Of a stretch of 10,602 nucleotides of DNA, positions 1 through 6,391 are shown one piece after another. The position numbers and the translations under genes are program-made. This DNA comes from Actinomycetota bacterium. Lineage in GTDB: Bacteria; Actinomycetota; Actinomycetes; Nanopelagicales; Nanopelagicaceae. The stretch lies in contig WLME01000029.1 of the NCBI GenBank assembly GCA_009700365.1, positions 1-10,602 on the forward strand. Direction: 5' to 3'. The notes beneath the pieces were generated by a model. The model was not told the origin of the DNA, did no database searches, and saw only the letters and a list, made by a program, of their open reading frames with translations. Numbering within the stretch: the first letter of the stretch is position 1; each line of letters opens with the position of its first letter.

Positions 1-158
1 GGCACATCCCCGTCTTGATGGGGGCAGCTGCCATCGTTGTCGCACAAGTTGCCTCGCATTATTCAGGAAAAGTTGCTGCACGAAAACCTGGTCGTTATTT
101 TGCGATTCTACTTTTTGCAGTTTCACTCTTTACTATTGCCAAAACCTGGTTTAACTAG
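1..158 (+). CDS. C-terminal fragment of a membrane protein, probably TauE/SafE-family (sulfite exporter-like)
   Basis: Only the last ~51 codons are inside the window (reading frame starts at base 3, stop TAG at 156-158). The fragment begins HIPVLMGAAAIVVAQVASHY and has two hydrophobic stretches. Between them lies a short basic segment (SGKVAARKPGRY). This arrangement of a Gly/Ala-rich helix, a basic 'KxAxRxP' turn and a last hydrophobic helix ending a few residues before the stop matches the C-terminal end of TauE/SafE (DUF81) transporters, which move sulfite, sulfonates or other small organic anions across the inner membrane. The resemblance is from family memory on a short, low-complexity fragment, so another small permease family remains possible. 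It converges on the protease gene and is separated from that stop by about 90 bp in which I see no strong terminator. Confidence 0.5.
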   Translation, partial: HIPVLMGAAAIVVAQVASHYSGKVAARKPGRYFAILLFAVSLFTIAKTWFN

Positions 159-249
159 CTAACGAAGTGCCTGCGTCGCAAGTCAATCGAGCGAACTTGA
201 ACGAAGAAAGTGTTGTGCAAGAAAAGGGACGAATTTCATTCCTATCTTC

Positions 250-2400
250 TTAGGTAAATGAGAAAGTTACAGCAGGTGAGGTGCTAGCGGTATAAATTCC
301 ATTAGCTGCTTTTGTAGCAGTAACGCTACATGTTGCAGCAGAAGTGATTCGAGTCGGTTTCAATAGCCCAGCTGTGCTCACAGAACAATTCGTGCCAGTT
401 ACTCGATAACTTAAAGTTCCTGCACCAGTTCCACCAGATACAGTAATTTGAATTGTCGACGAGCGCGGTACCGATAGCGTCGTATTGCTTATTGCAAGCG
501 GTGTTTGTGCAACCGCCGTAAAGACGAAGCTGACAGATGCACTGGTTGCTGCGGCAAATCCACTTGCGGATGCCTTTGTTGCTGTCACACGACAGGTCGT
601 TGCCGCAGTTACCGATAGCGAATCACCATTTGAAATCAAACAGTTTGTTCCAGTGACTGCGTACGAGACAGCCCCTAAACCGGATCCACCACTTGTAGTA
701 AGTCGAACTGCAACATTTGCGGGGTTACTCAGTACTGTATTTGCAATCCTGAGCGTCGCTTGTGGCGTGAGTGCAAAAGCAAATGTAACTGCCGGGCTTG
801 TCGCCGCAGTAAGAGATCCTGAGGCTGCCTTTGTCGCATAAACCAAACAATTTGCAGTGATAGTTGAAGTAAGAGAATCTCCATTCGTAATGGCGCAACC
901 AGTGGTTGGTGTCAGATAAGTCAAAGTTCCAGAGCCGCTGCCACCATTTGAGGTCAATTTGATGGAGGTACCCGGAGTTGCATTTAACGTCGTATTGGTG
1001 ATCGTCAGAAGTGCCTGAGCAGATTTGCCTGAACATGCAGTTGTCATCCCATCAAGATTGAGAATCCCACCGGTGGTAGTAATTCCTGCAAGAGAGCTTC
1101 GAGGTGTGACTGTGGAGAGAATTGCACTCTTTATATCTCGAGGGTTGGTTAAACCCATCGATGCGCATAACGCAACGGCACCAGTCACATGCGGTGTCGC
1201 CATCGAAGTGCCGCTGTAGTTTGCCCAAGAGTTGAGGGGCACGGAAGAAATAATGCCTTCTCCTGGAGCACCTAAATCAACTGTTGTGGCGCCATAATTC
1301 GAAAAGCTAGAGCGCGCTCCTGTTGAATTAATGGATGCCACCGAAATAATGCAATCCCAGCCCCGGTTGTTAGCGGTGCCATCGCAAACATAATTTGAAG
1401 GATAGTTAGCTGTCGTGTCGGTATTTTGTCCATTGTTTCCAGCTGCTGCAATAAAGAGGATCCCAGCATCTCCACCGCGGTCTATTGCATCCAGCAGCGC
1501 CTGATCAAAACCGCCACCGCCCCACGAATTATTTGAGGCAACGATGGGAGCACCTTTTATTTTGAGCGCTGTGAGGTAATCAAGCGCTCTCACTGCATCA
1601 GAGGTGTATCCCCCATTTAGGCCCAAGAACTTGGCTGAAATTATTTTTACATTCCAATTCACGCCGACTACTCCAGTGCCGTTATTTGCTCGGCCACCGA
1701 TGGTCCCCGACACATGAGTTCCGTGTGCATCTAGAGTGCTATTTGCTCTACCGTCAAAAACCGTATTGTCATTATTTACAAAATCCCAGCCGTTGATATC
1801 GTCGATATAACCGTTGTTGTCATCATCTAGACCATTACCTGCGATTTCGCCTGGATTCACCCAAATATTCGCTGCCAAATCAGGGTGAGATATTTGAATT
1901 CCTTCATCAACAACTCCTACCGCGATGCTTGAGGATCCTGTATATCCACGTCCCCAAGCAGAAATTGCATTGCTTCCAAAACTATTAGCTGGAGTCGTAC
2001 CTGACCCATACATTCCCCATAAAGAATTGGAGGCAAAGTAGCTATCCGTAGGGGGAATATCTAGGGCATACACCTTGTAATCTGGTTGAACATAGACCAC
2101 TCCTGGTTGATTACGAAGGCGCTTTATCGCTTCGCTCACAGAGACATTCTTTCCCAGTGTTAAGACCGCAGTCCGGGATGCTCGAGGAGAGATTTCCTTT
2201 GAGGAGACCGCCTCAACATCCGTTCTTGTTCTTTCTCGGACTTGGAAGTTCTGTGCACTTGTGCCCCCGTCAGAGTAAGTCACAATGACACGGTCAGGCG
2301 CATACTCCCCTTGCAGAGTTGAATCGACATCTGCCATCGTGGCGTTAGGTGATAACAATGTCGCCAAGAGCGTGATGGCGAGGAAAGCAATGCGGCGCAC
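250..2400 (-). CDS. Secreted subtilisin-like (S8) serine protease with three C-terminal repeats
   Basis: Predicted extracellular endopeptidase of 716 aa. Residues 1-23 form a signal peptide (basic MRR, hydrophobic core, cleavage probably after ATMA). Residues ~35-110 look like an inhibitor I9-type prodomain (ending VVYVQPDYKVYA). The S8 catalytic domain spans ~120-450, with Asp165 (VGVVDEG), His226 (DAHGTHV), oxyanion Asn322 (AAAGNNG) and Ser399 (GTSMATPHV), so the triad is complete. The acidic GNGLDDDNNGYIDD segment near 188-201 is typical of this subgroup and may bind calcium. Cys339 and Cys350 could pair. Residues 463-716 are three ~85-residue repeats. There is no LPXTG motif or C-terminal membrane helix, so the enzyme is probably released or held by its repeats. 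The start is GTG (complement of 2398-2400), chosen because AAGGGA lies about 7 nt upstream and it gives a full signal peptide. It has its own probable promoter 28 nt upstream, despite sharing its strand with the MFS gene 96 bp away. Substrate unknown. Confidence 0.93.
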   Translation of the reverse strand: MRRIAFLAITLLATLLSPNATMADVDSTLQGEYAPDRVIVTYSDGGTSAQNFQVRERTRTDVEAVSSKEISPRASRTAVLTLGKNVSVSEAIKRLRNQPGVVYVQPDYKVYALDIPPTDSYFASNSLWGMYGSGTTPANSFGSNAISAWGRGYTGSSSIAVGVVDEGIQISHPDLAANIWVNPGEIAGNGLDDDNNGYIDDINGWDFVNNDNTVFDGRANSTLDAHGTHVSGTIGGRANNGTGVVGVNWNVKIISAKFLGLNGGYTSDAVRALDYLTALKIKGAPIVASNNSWGGGGFDQALLDAIDRGGDAGILFIAAAGNNGQNTDTTANYPSNYVCDGTANNRGWDCIISVASINSTGARSSFSNYGATTVDLGAPGEGIISSVPLNSWANYSGTSMATPHVTGAVALCASMGLTNPRDIKSAILSTVTPRSSLAGITTTGGILNLDGMTTACSGKSAQALLTITNTTLNATPGTSIKLTSNGGSGSGTLTYLTPTTGCAITNGDSLTSTITANCLVYATKAASGSLTAATSPAVTFAFALTPQATLRIANTVLSNPANVAVRLTTSGGSGLGAVSYAVTGTNCLISNGDSLSVTAATTCRVTATKASASGFAAATSASVSFVFTAVAQTPLAISNTTLSVPRSSTIQITVSGGTGAGTLSYRVTGTNCSVSTAGLLKPTRITSAATCSVTATKAANGIYTASTSPAVTFSFT
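253..1014 (-). repeat. Three tandem ~85-residue repeats in the protease tail
   Basis: On the minus strand, protein residues 463-547, 548-632 and 633-716 (DNA 1014-760, 759-505, 504-253) align without gaps beyond one residue. Each unit begins with an L-x-I-x-N-T-x-L strand, followed by a Gly-rich turn (SGGSG/SGGTGAG). Next come a G-T-N-C or T-G-C segment, a second Cys 16-19 residues later within a C-x-V-x-A-T-K-A motif, and a closing S-P-A-V-T-F-x-F strand. The Cys pairs are 502/518, 587/603 and 672/691. The pattern suggests beta-sandwich (Ig-like) modules, each with one disulfide, used for surface or polymer attachment; the fold is inferred. The DNA copies have diverged, so this is an old duplication. 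Confidence 0.85.
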
Positions 2401-2434
2401 GGTTTTTCCCTTCGGTTTCGCTAAACAGATGGAA

Positions 2435-2440
2435 AGTATA
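2435..2440 (-). promoter_or_regulatory. Probable -10 box of the protease gene
   Basis: Read on the minus strand, TATACT lies 34 bases before the GTG start of the protease. It matches the TATAAT consensus except at one base and would start transcription near 2428, giving a leader of roughly 28 nt that contains the AAGGGA ribosome binding site (complement of about 2407-2412). The -35 position has no good TTGACA match, so the assignment rests on the -10 box and the distance. Confidence 0.45.
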
Positions 2441-2496
2441 ACCAGTCTGTTAAAAAGGTACAGTTTTAAATCGGTTTTCGAGGGATTTGACTACCG

Positions 2497-3693
2497 TTAA
2501 CTCTTAATCACCCGCGACAACACACCAGCCAAAGCAAGAAGTGTCACTGGATATGCCATTGCAACTGGCAATGAGAAAGTATCGGCTAGTAACCCAGTAA
2601 TGGTTGGACCGACAAAGTAACCTGCAATTCCTATTACACCCACGCGCGCTAAAGCTACGCCGGAGGCAACCCCAGGTATTTTGCTTGCTGCCAACATAAA
2701 TGCTGGAAACATTGGACCTATTCCAAGTCCTGCCGCGATAAAACCAAGATTGATAATTACAAACGCTGGCAGCGGATGAGAGTTAGAGAGTGGCACTGCA
2801 ATCGCGATTGCAGATCCCCAGATAACTGCTCCACCGAAACCCCCAACACGTACAACTCTTGCCGGTCCAAATTTTTCAAGAGCCCAATCTCCAGAAAATC
2901 TGCTGACAATCATGGCAAGTGAGAATGATGCGAAGGCTGCCGCGTTTAACCCTTTTGCGATTCCCATGTCATCTTTCAGGAGAATTGCACCCCAGTCACT
3001 TGCAGATCCTTCGGCAATCATTCCGCCTAATAGTCCAAGACCCATCCACCACAAGATTGAGGTAGAACGAGAGAAGAGTGGAATTTTTGCTGAGGTTTCT
3101 TCTTCTCCGCCATCATGATTATCAAGTTCTGCTGGAAGTAAGAATTGTGAAAGTGGCAGGAACAGGAAGAATGCAGCAATCCCGACACCGATTAAATTTG
3201 CACGAGGTGACACAAAATTTGCAATTGCCCCGCCTAATACAGTTGTTGCAAATGCGCCAGAGCTCCACATTCCATGGAATGAAACCATCCAACGGCGATC
3301 AAGAATTCTCTCTATCTCTACTGCTTGCGTATTGGATGAAATATCTAAATTTGCATATCCAAAGCCCATGACAAAGAGAGCCAGGAAGAGTTGTAGAAAT
3401 GATTCTGAGGCGCCCATAGCAATGAGTCCAAGTGGCATCACGAAAGATGCGATTGAGATAACTCTTTGAGAGCCATATGAATGAATCATGCGACCAGCCA
3501 ATTGAGCGCCGACAATTGCGCCAGTTGTACTTCCGAGCAAGACAAGTCCAAGCTGCGTATTTGTGAGTCCAATCGCCTCTTTGATTTCAGGTATTCGAGG
3601 TACCCAACCCATAGATACGACGCCCATAAGGAAGAAAATGGCCCACAGCGAGTTTCGAGCTCGAGTCCCGTGTTGCATTGCAGACAATGACAT
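2497..3693 (-). CDS. MFS transporter, YbjJ-like
   Basis: Inner-membrane major facilitator of 398 aa, the usual length for a 12-helix MFS protein. The first helix is followed by WVPRIPEIKEAIGLTNTQLG, a signature of the YbjJ branch of MFS proteins. The family loop-2/3 region GRMIHSYGSQRVI follows, then GYANLDISSNTQAVEIE (about 112-128) and FHGMWSSGAF (139-148). An acidic central loop (DNHDGGEEET, about 191-200) separates the two six-helix halves. Substrates of this branch are not well established; sugars or drug-like compounds have been suggested for relatives, so no substrate is assigned. The ATG (complement of 3691-3693) has no ribosome binding site, but a TANNNT box sits 6 nt upstream, which suggests a leaderless mRNA. 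It diverges from the YbaK-like gene across 29 bp. The downstream protease on the same strand has its own promoter signals, so co-transcription is not required. Confidence 0.88.
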   Translation of the reverse strand: MSLSAMQHGTRARNSLWAIFFLMGVVSMGWVPRIPEIKEAIGLTNTQLGLVLLGSTTGAIVGAQLAGRMIHSYGSQRVISIASFVMPLGLIAMGASESFLQLFLALFVMGFGYANLDISSNTQAVEIERILDRRWMVSFHGMWSSGAFATTVLGGAIANFVSPRANLIGVGIAAFFLFLPLSQFLLPAELDNHDGGEEETSAKIPLFSRSTSILWWMGLGLLGGMIAEGSASDWGAILLKDDMGIAKGLNAAAFASFSLAMIVSRFSGDWALEKFGPARVVRVGGFGGAVIWGSAIAIAVPLSNSHPLPAFVIINLGFIAAGLGIGPMFPAFMLAASKIPGVASGVALARVGVIGIAGYFVGPTITGLLADTFSLPVAMAYPVTLLALAGVLSRVIKS

Positions 3694-3722
3694 GGCGCGA
3701 CGCTATCTCATAAAGTTCGCAC
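3687..3722 (+). promoter_or_regulatory. Leaderless promoter of the YbaK-like gene
   Basis: The elements are a -35 ATGACA at 3687-3692 (one mismatch to TTGACA), an 18-nt spacer, and a -10 TAAAGT at 3711-3716 (fits TANNNT). Six nt then lead to the ATG at 3723, which would be the transcription start as well. No Shine-Dalgarno sequence precedes the ATG, consistent with a leaderless message. The -35 box overlaps the start codon of the divergent MFS gene, so a polymerase bound here would cover the MFS promoter too. Confidence 0.6.
3700..3705 (-). promoter_or_regulatory. Candidate leaderless -10 box (TAGCGT) for the MFS gene
   Basis: Read on the minus strand, TAGCGT fits TANNNT and is followed by exactly 6 nt and then the ATG of the MFS gene. 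Transcription would therefore start at the A of the start codon. No convincing -35 hexamer is visible, so this is the weakest of the four cases of this pattern in the window. Confidence 0.4.
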
Positions 3723-4211
3723 ATGGACGGAATTCTCGAAAAAGCCGCAGTCAGACGATTTATCGATGCAGCGAATTCACTTGGTGTTAAAGGGCAAATC
3801 AATATCCTCGCTGAGACAGCGCGCACCGCAGTAGATGCCGCACATGGACTAGGAATCGAAGTCGGCCAAATTGCGTCATCGCTGATCTTCACACTTCCAT
3901 CCGGTAACCCACTTTTAATCATCACAAGTGGTCGCCATCGCGTTGATACAGAACTTGTTGCCAAGAATCTTAATATCGCCGAACTCGGTCGAGCCGACGC
4001 AAACTATGTCAAAGAGGTGTCAGGGTATTCCGTCGGTGGAGTCTCACCTATCGGTTGGATTACAACACCAGAGATCACTCTGATTGATGAAGCACTCAAT
4101 GATTACGAAGTTGTCTGGGCAGCTTCCGGTCATCCTCATGCCGTGTATCCAACAAGTTTTGCAGAACTCATTGCATGTACAAGTGCTACCCCAATGGTTG
4201 TCGGTGAGTAA
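3723..4211 (+). CDS. YbaK/EbsC-family protein (aminoacyl-tRNA deacylase-like)
   Basis: Cytosolic protein of 162 aa, the normal length for single-domain YbaK proteins, which hydrolyse misacylated tRNAs such as Cys-tRNA-Pro in trans. The fold landmarks are present: the IASSLIF strand (50-56), PLLIITSGRHRVD (63-75), the phosphate-binding loop GYSVGGVSPIG (101-111), and VVWAASGHPHAVY (130-142) followed by the usual C-terminal FAELIACTS. The position where YbaK and ProX enzymes carry their conserved lysine (canonically ...VKSL/VKTL...) reads A-S-S-L here, so Ser52 seems to stand in for Lys. A subgroup with 'IANSL/IASSL' at this place occurs in actinobacteria as I remember it, and its substrate is not known to me. 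The aminoacyl specificity should therefore not be carried over from YbaK. The start is the ATG placed 6 nt after a TANNNT box. Confidence 0.85.
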   Translation: MDGILEKAAVRRFIDAANSLGVKGQINILAETARTAVDAAHGLGIEVGQIASSLIFTLPSGNPLLIITSGRHRVDTELVAKNLNIAELGRADANYVKEVSGYSVGGVSPIGWITTPEITLIDEALNDYEVVWAASGHPHAVYPTSFAELIACTSATPMVVGE

Positions 4212-4217
4212 GGCGAG

Positions 4218-4229
4218 TACTATCAAAAG
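4218..4229 (+). promoter_or_regulatory. Candidate leaderless -10 box (TACTAT) for sulP
   Basis: TACTAT at 4218-4223 fits TANNNT and is followed by 6 nt (CAAAAG) and the ATG of the SulP gene at 4230. The box lies just after the stop codon of the YbaK-like gene. A possible -35 (TTGTCG, 4198-4203) is only 14 nt upstream, which is short, so the -35 element is uncertain. The purine-rich AAGGCGAG at 4210-4217 lies too far from the ATG to be a good ribosome binding site. Confidence 0.45.
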
Positions 4230-5486
4230 ATGAAACTTTTCGAGCATGGAGACTTTCCAGCTAGTCGGAAAGAATTTCTAGCAGATCTCGTCGCCGGAAT
4301 AACTGTTGCAATCGTTGCTCTGCCACTTGCTATTGGCTTTGGGATTACATCAGGACTCAGCGCAACAGCCGGGATTTCTACGGCAATTGTTGCTGGGTTT
4401 ATCGCGGCCTTACTCGGTGGATCCAGATTTCAAGTCAGTGGACCAACTGGTGCCATGACGGTTGTTCTAATACCCGTAATCAGTAAGCACGGCATCACAG
4501 CAATCCCTGTCCTTGGAATCATGGCGGCGGCAATTTTATTGTTGATGTCAGCTCTTAAGCTGGGGAAATTTATAAAGAAGGTTCCCGAGCCAGTTGTTGA
4601 AGGATTCACTGTTGGTATTGCGCTGCTTATCATGCTGCAGCAATTCCCATACGCGCTCGGAGTCACGAAAGGCGAAGGGGATCGCACCATAGTTTCAGCG
4701 TTTAATACAGCAAAGGATGCACTAAGTGTGGGACTCCACTGGCAAACAATCTTTGTAGTTGCCTTAACCCTTTTTATTAAATTTAACATCGTAAGAGTTC
4801 TAGAGAAATTTCATATCAAGCCATATATTCCGGCAAGTTTTTCTGCTCTTGCCATCACCTCATTCTTCGTTGTGCTTCTTAATCTCAGCGTTGCCCGCAT
4901 AGGTGACATTCCACGGAACGTTGTAATGTGGAATCCCCCATCATTCTCAGGGATTGATTTCACTGGGCTTCTGCTGCCCGCACTATCAATTGCATTGTTG
5001 GCTGCAATTGAGGCTCTGCTTGCGGCGCGAGTGGCAGATGATTTAGCAAATGTATCTTTGGACAAAGAATTCAAACCTAACCAAGAGTTAATGGGACAAG
5101 GACTAGCCACGATTGCTTCTTCTTTCGTGGGTGGAATGCCCTCTACCGGAGCAATCGCTCGAACTGGAGTCAATGTCCGCTCGCATGCTCACAGCCGTGT
5201 GGCTGCAATGGCGCACGCACTATTTTTATTGATTATCACTCTCTTCTTGGCACCAATCTTTTCTCAAATTCCAACGGCTGCAATTGCAGGCGTGTTGATC
5301 GGCACAAGTTTTCGAATCTTTAATAAGGCGACAATGCTTGAAATCTTCTCCTCCACCAAATCCAATATTGCAATATTTTTAGTGACTGCGACGGTTACTC
5401 TTGGAGTAGATTTAATCTGGGGCATCATCGCAGGAGTTGCGAGCCATGTGATTCTAAAAAGATTTATCAAAAAGGGAGCGCTGTGA
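4230..5486 (+). CDS. SulP-family anion transporter lacking a STAS domain
   Basis: Inner-membrane anion transporter of 418 aa. The N-terminal signature is clear: FLADLVAGITVAIVALPLAI (16-35), the pseudo-symmetric helix SGLSATAGISTAIVAGF, then GSRFQVSGPTGAMTVVL (64-80), which corresponds to the anion-site region of SulP proteins. VPEPVVEGFTVGIALL follows, and GGMPSTGAIARTGVNVRSHA lies at about 301-320 with ATIASSFV just before it. The transport domain is complete, ending with the last helices (GVDLIWGIIAGVASHVIL) and a basic tail. The STAS regulatory domain that normally adds ~100-150 residues is absent. Family members carry sulfate, bicarbonate (BicA) or dicarboxylates (DauA); the sequence alone does not tell which, and without STAS the usual regulation is missing. 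Its stop TGA overlaps the GTG start of the lipoprotein gene by 3 bases, which points to translational coupling. Confidence 0.92.
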   Translation: MKLFEHGDFPASRKEFLADLVAGITVAIVALPLAIGFGITSGLSATAGISTAIVAGFIAALLGGSRFQVSGPTGAMTVVLIPVISKHGITAIPVLGIMAAAILLLMSALKLGKFIKKVPEPVVEGFTVGIALLIMLQQFPYALGVTKGEGDRTIVSAFNTAKDALSVGLHWQTIFVVALTLFIKFNIVRVLEKFHIKPYIPASFSALAITSFFVVLLNLSVARIGDIPRNVVMWNPPSFSGIDFTGLLLPALSIALLAAIEALLAARVADDLANVSLDKEFKPNQELMGQGLATIASSFVGGMPSTGAIARTGVNVRSHAHSRVAAMAHALFLLIITLFLAPIFSQIPTAAIAGVLIGTSFRIFNKATMLEIFSSTKSNIAIFLVTATVTLGVDLIWGIIAGVASHVILKRFIKKGAL

Positions 5487-5956
5487 AGCGATTAGGACTG
5501 TCGGCCTTAACTTTGGTATTGATACTTTCTGGCTGCACGCTAGTTCCATCGCAAAACGTTGAGCTCGCTTTAGGAGATATTCCCTTTACCTGGAGCGTTC
5601 CCAAGAGTATTTCTTCTCATCTCACAATTGAGACACCATCAAACGAATATTCACAGTATGCAACCGACGCCGGAGCGGTAGCGCAAACTCTCGTGTATTA
5701 CACCCCTGATTCAGGTAGTCGCACGATATTCATGGGTCTCTATTACTTCCCTAGCGCACGCTTTAAAGCTGCCAGTCGCCCTGACGAACCACCATCTTTC
5801 GGAAGTAAAGTCGTTAAGTCAGATGGAATGATTCTGAGTGCAGCAGGGCCTCAGGACTCGATTTATGATCCATCTACGCGAGATGGCAAGAACATTACTG
5901 AGCTTTACAAGAACGTCTATACGGCAAAAAGTTACACGGCGACAAAAAGCAAGTAA
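5483..5956 (+). CDS. Small putative lipoprotein of unknown function, coupled to sulP
   Basis: 157 aa. Residues 1-17 are a short lipoprotein signal peptide (MKR, then a Leu-rich core) ending in the lipobox LSGC with Cys18 as the lipidation site, so the protein is predicted to be anchored on the outer face of the cytoplasmic membrane. The mature part has the sequence pattern of a beta-rich domain (FTWSVP, LTIETP, TLVYYTP, TIFMGLYYFP strands) and ends in a Lys/Thr-rich tail. I do not recognise the family. The start is GTG at 5483, supported by AAAGGGAG at 5471-5478 and by the GTGA overlap with the sulP stop. Overlap with a transporter gene suggests it is made together with the SulP protein, possibly as an accessory or a substrate-handling partner, but nothing in the sequence shows a binding site. 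It is followed by a hairpin at the convergent junction. Confidence 0.82.
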   Translation: MKRLGLSALTLVLILSGCTLVPSQNVELALGDIPFTWSVPKSISSHLTIETPSNEYSQYATDAGAVAQTLVYYTPDSGSRTIFMGLYYFPSARFKAASRPDEPPSFGSKVVKSDGMILSAAGPQDSIYDPSTRDGKNITELYKNVYTAKSYTATKSK

Positions 5957-5967
5957 GAATTCCGGTG

Positions 5968-5996
5968 TTAATTCCGAAACTAGAGTTCGGGTTTAA
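5968..5996. terminator. Possible bidirectional hairpin terminator between lipoprotein gene and arsC
   Basis: The arm TTAATTCCGAA (5968-5978) pairs with TTCGGGTTTAA (5986-5996) around a 7-nt loop, giving an imperfect 11-bp stem with one mismatch and one G-T pair. It sits at a convergent junction, and its right edge overlaps the arsC stop codon. T/A-rich flanks exist on both sides but there is no long T run, so termination in both directions is plausible but would be modest. Confidence 0.35.
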
Positions 5997-6391
5997 TTCA
6001 AGAGTTCAGCAAGCAACTTTTCTACGCGAGCTTTAATTTCATCTCGAATAACGCGCACCGGTTCAATGCCTTGACCTGCCGGGTCATCTAATACCCAATC
6101 TTCATAACGCTTTCCTGGATAGAACGGGCAGGCATCTCCGCATCCCATCGTGATCACGGCATCGGATGCTTGGACTGCCTCAGGTGTCAGTATCTTCGGT
6201 GAATTATTTGCAATGTCGATTCCAATTTCAGCCATCGCTTCTACTGCAATGGGGTTAATCGAATCCTTTGGCGCAGAGCCTGCAGATAGAACCTCGACTC
6301 TTCCTTGACCGAGTTCGCGCATAAATCCAGCCGCCATTTGCGAACGTCCTGCATTATGAACGCAGACGAAGAGAACTGTAGGTTTGATCAT
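5993..6391 (-). CDS. arsC: Arsenate reductase ArsC (low-molecular-weight phosphatase type)
   Basis: Cytosolic enzyme of 132 aa that reduces arsenate to arsenite. The phosphatase-type anion loop is VCVHNAGRSQ, with nucleophile Cys10 and Arg16 (C-x5-R-S). The catalytic acid is Asp103 in LDDPAG, and two further cysteines lie at 84 and 88 (MGCGDACPFYPGKRYEDW), in the region where thioredoxin-coupled ArsC enzymes keep their redox cysteines. The VHNAGRSQ loop and GKRYEDW block are typical of actinobacterial ArsC proteins. Whether thioredoxin or mycothiol/mycoredoxin supplies the electrons cannot be read from the sequence. The ATG (complement of 6389-6391) directly follows the stop of the aquaporin gene with no gap, and AGGAAA inside the end of that gene acts as ribosome binding site, so the two are co-transcribed. 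No arsR regulator is visible nearby. Confidence 0.94.
   Translation of the reverse strand: MIKPTVLFVCVHNAGRSQMAAGFMRELGQGRVEVLSAGSAPKDSINPIAVEAMAEIGIDIANNSPKILTPEAVQASDAVITMGCGDACPFYPGKRYEDWVLDDPAGQGIEPVRVIRDEIKARVEKLLAELLN

Noticed and set aside
159..249. Terminator or small RNA in the gap between the first fragment and the protease
   Set aside because: Only very short complementary stretches (about 4 bp) and no T run; nothing supportable.
485..841. 118-codon open frame on the plus strand
   Set aside because: It lies antisense to the Ala/Thr-rich repeats of the protease; the low-complexity sequence keeps the opposite frame open. No ribosome binding site or family resemblance.
2472..2496. 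Inverted repeat CGGT...ACCG between the MFS stop and the protease
   Set aside because: The stem is only 4 bp with a 17-nt loop; too weak to call a terminator.
3587..3964. 125-codon open frame on the minus strand across the MFS/YbaK-like junction
   Set aside because: It covers the two divergent start regions and is antisense to the well-supported YbaK-like gene; the translation has no recognisable domain.
5471..5486. Frameshift that removed a STAS domain from the SulP gene
   Set aside because: The overlapping downstream frame begins with a complete lipoprotein signal peptide and a good ribosome binding site, and no STAS-like sequence appears in any frame after the stop.
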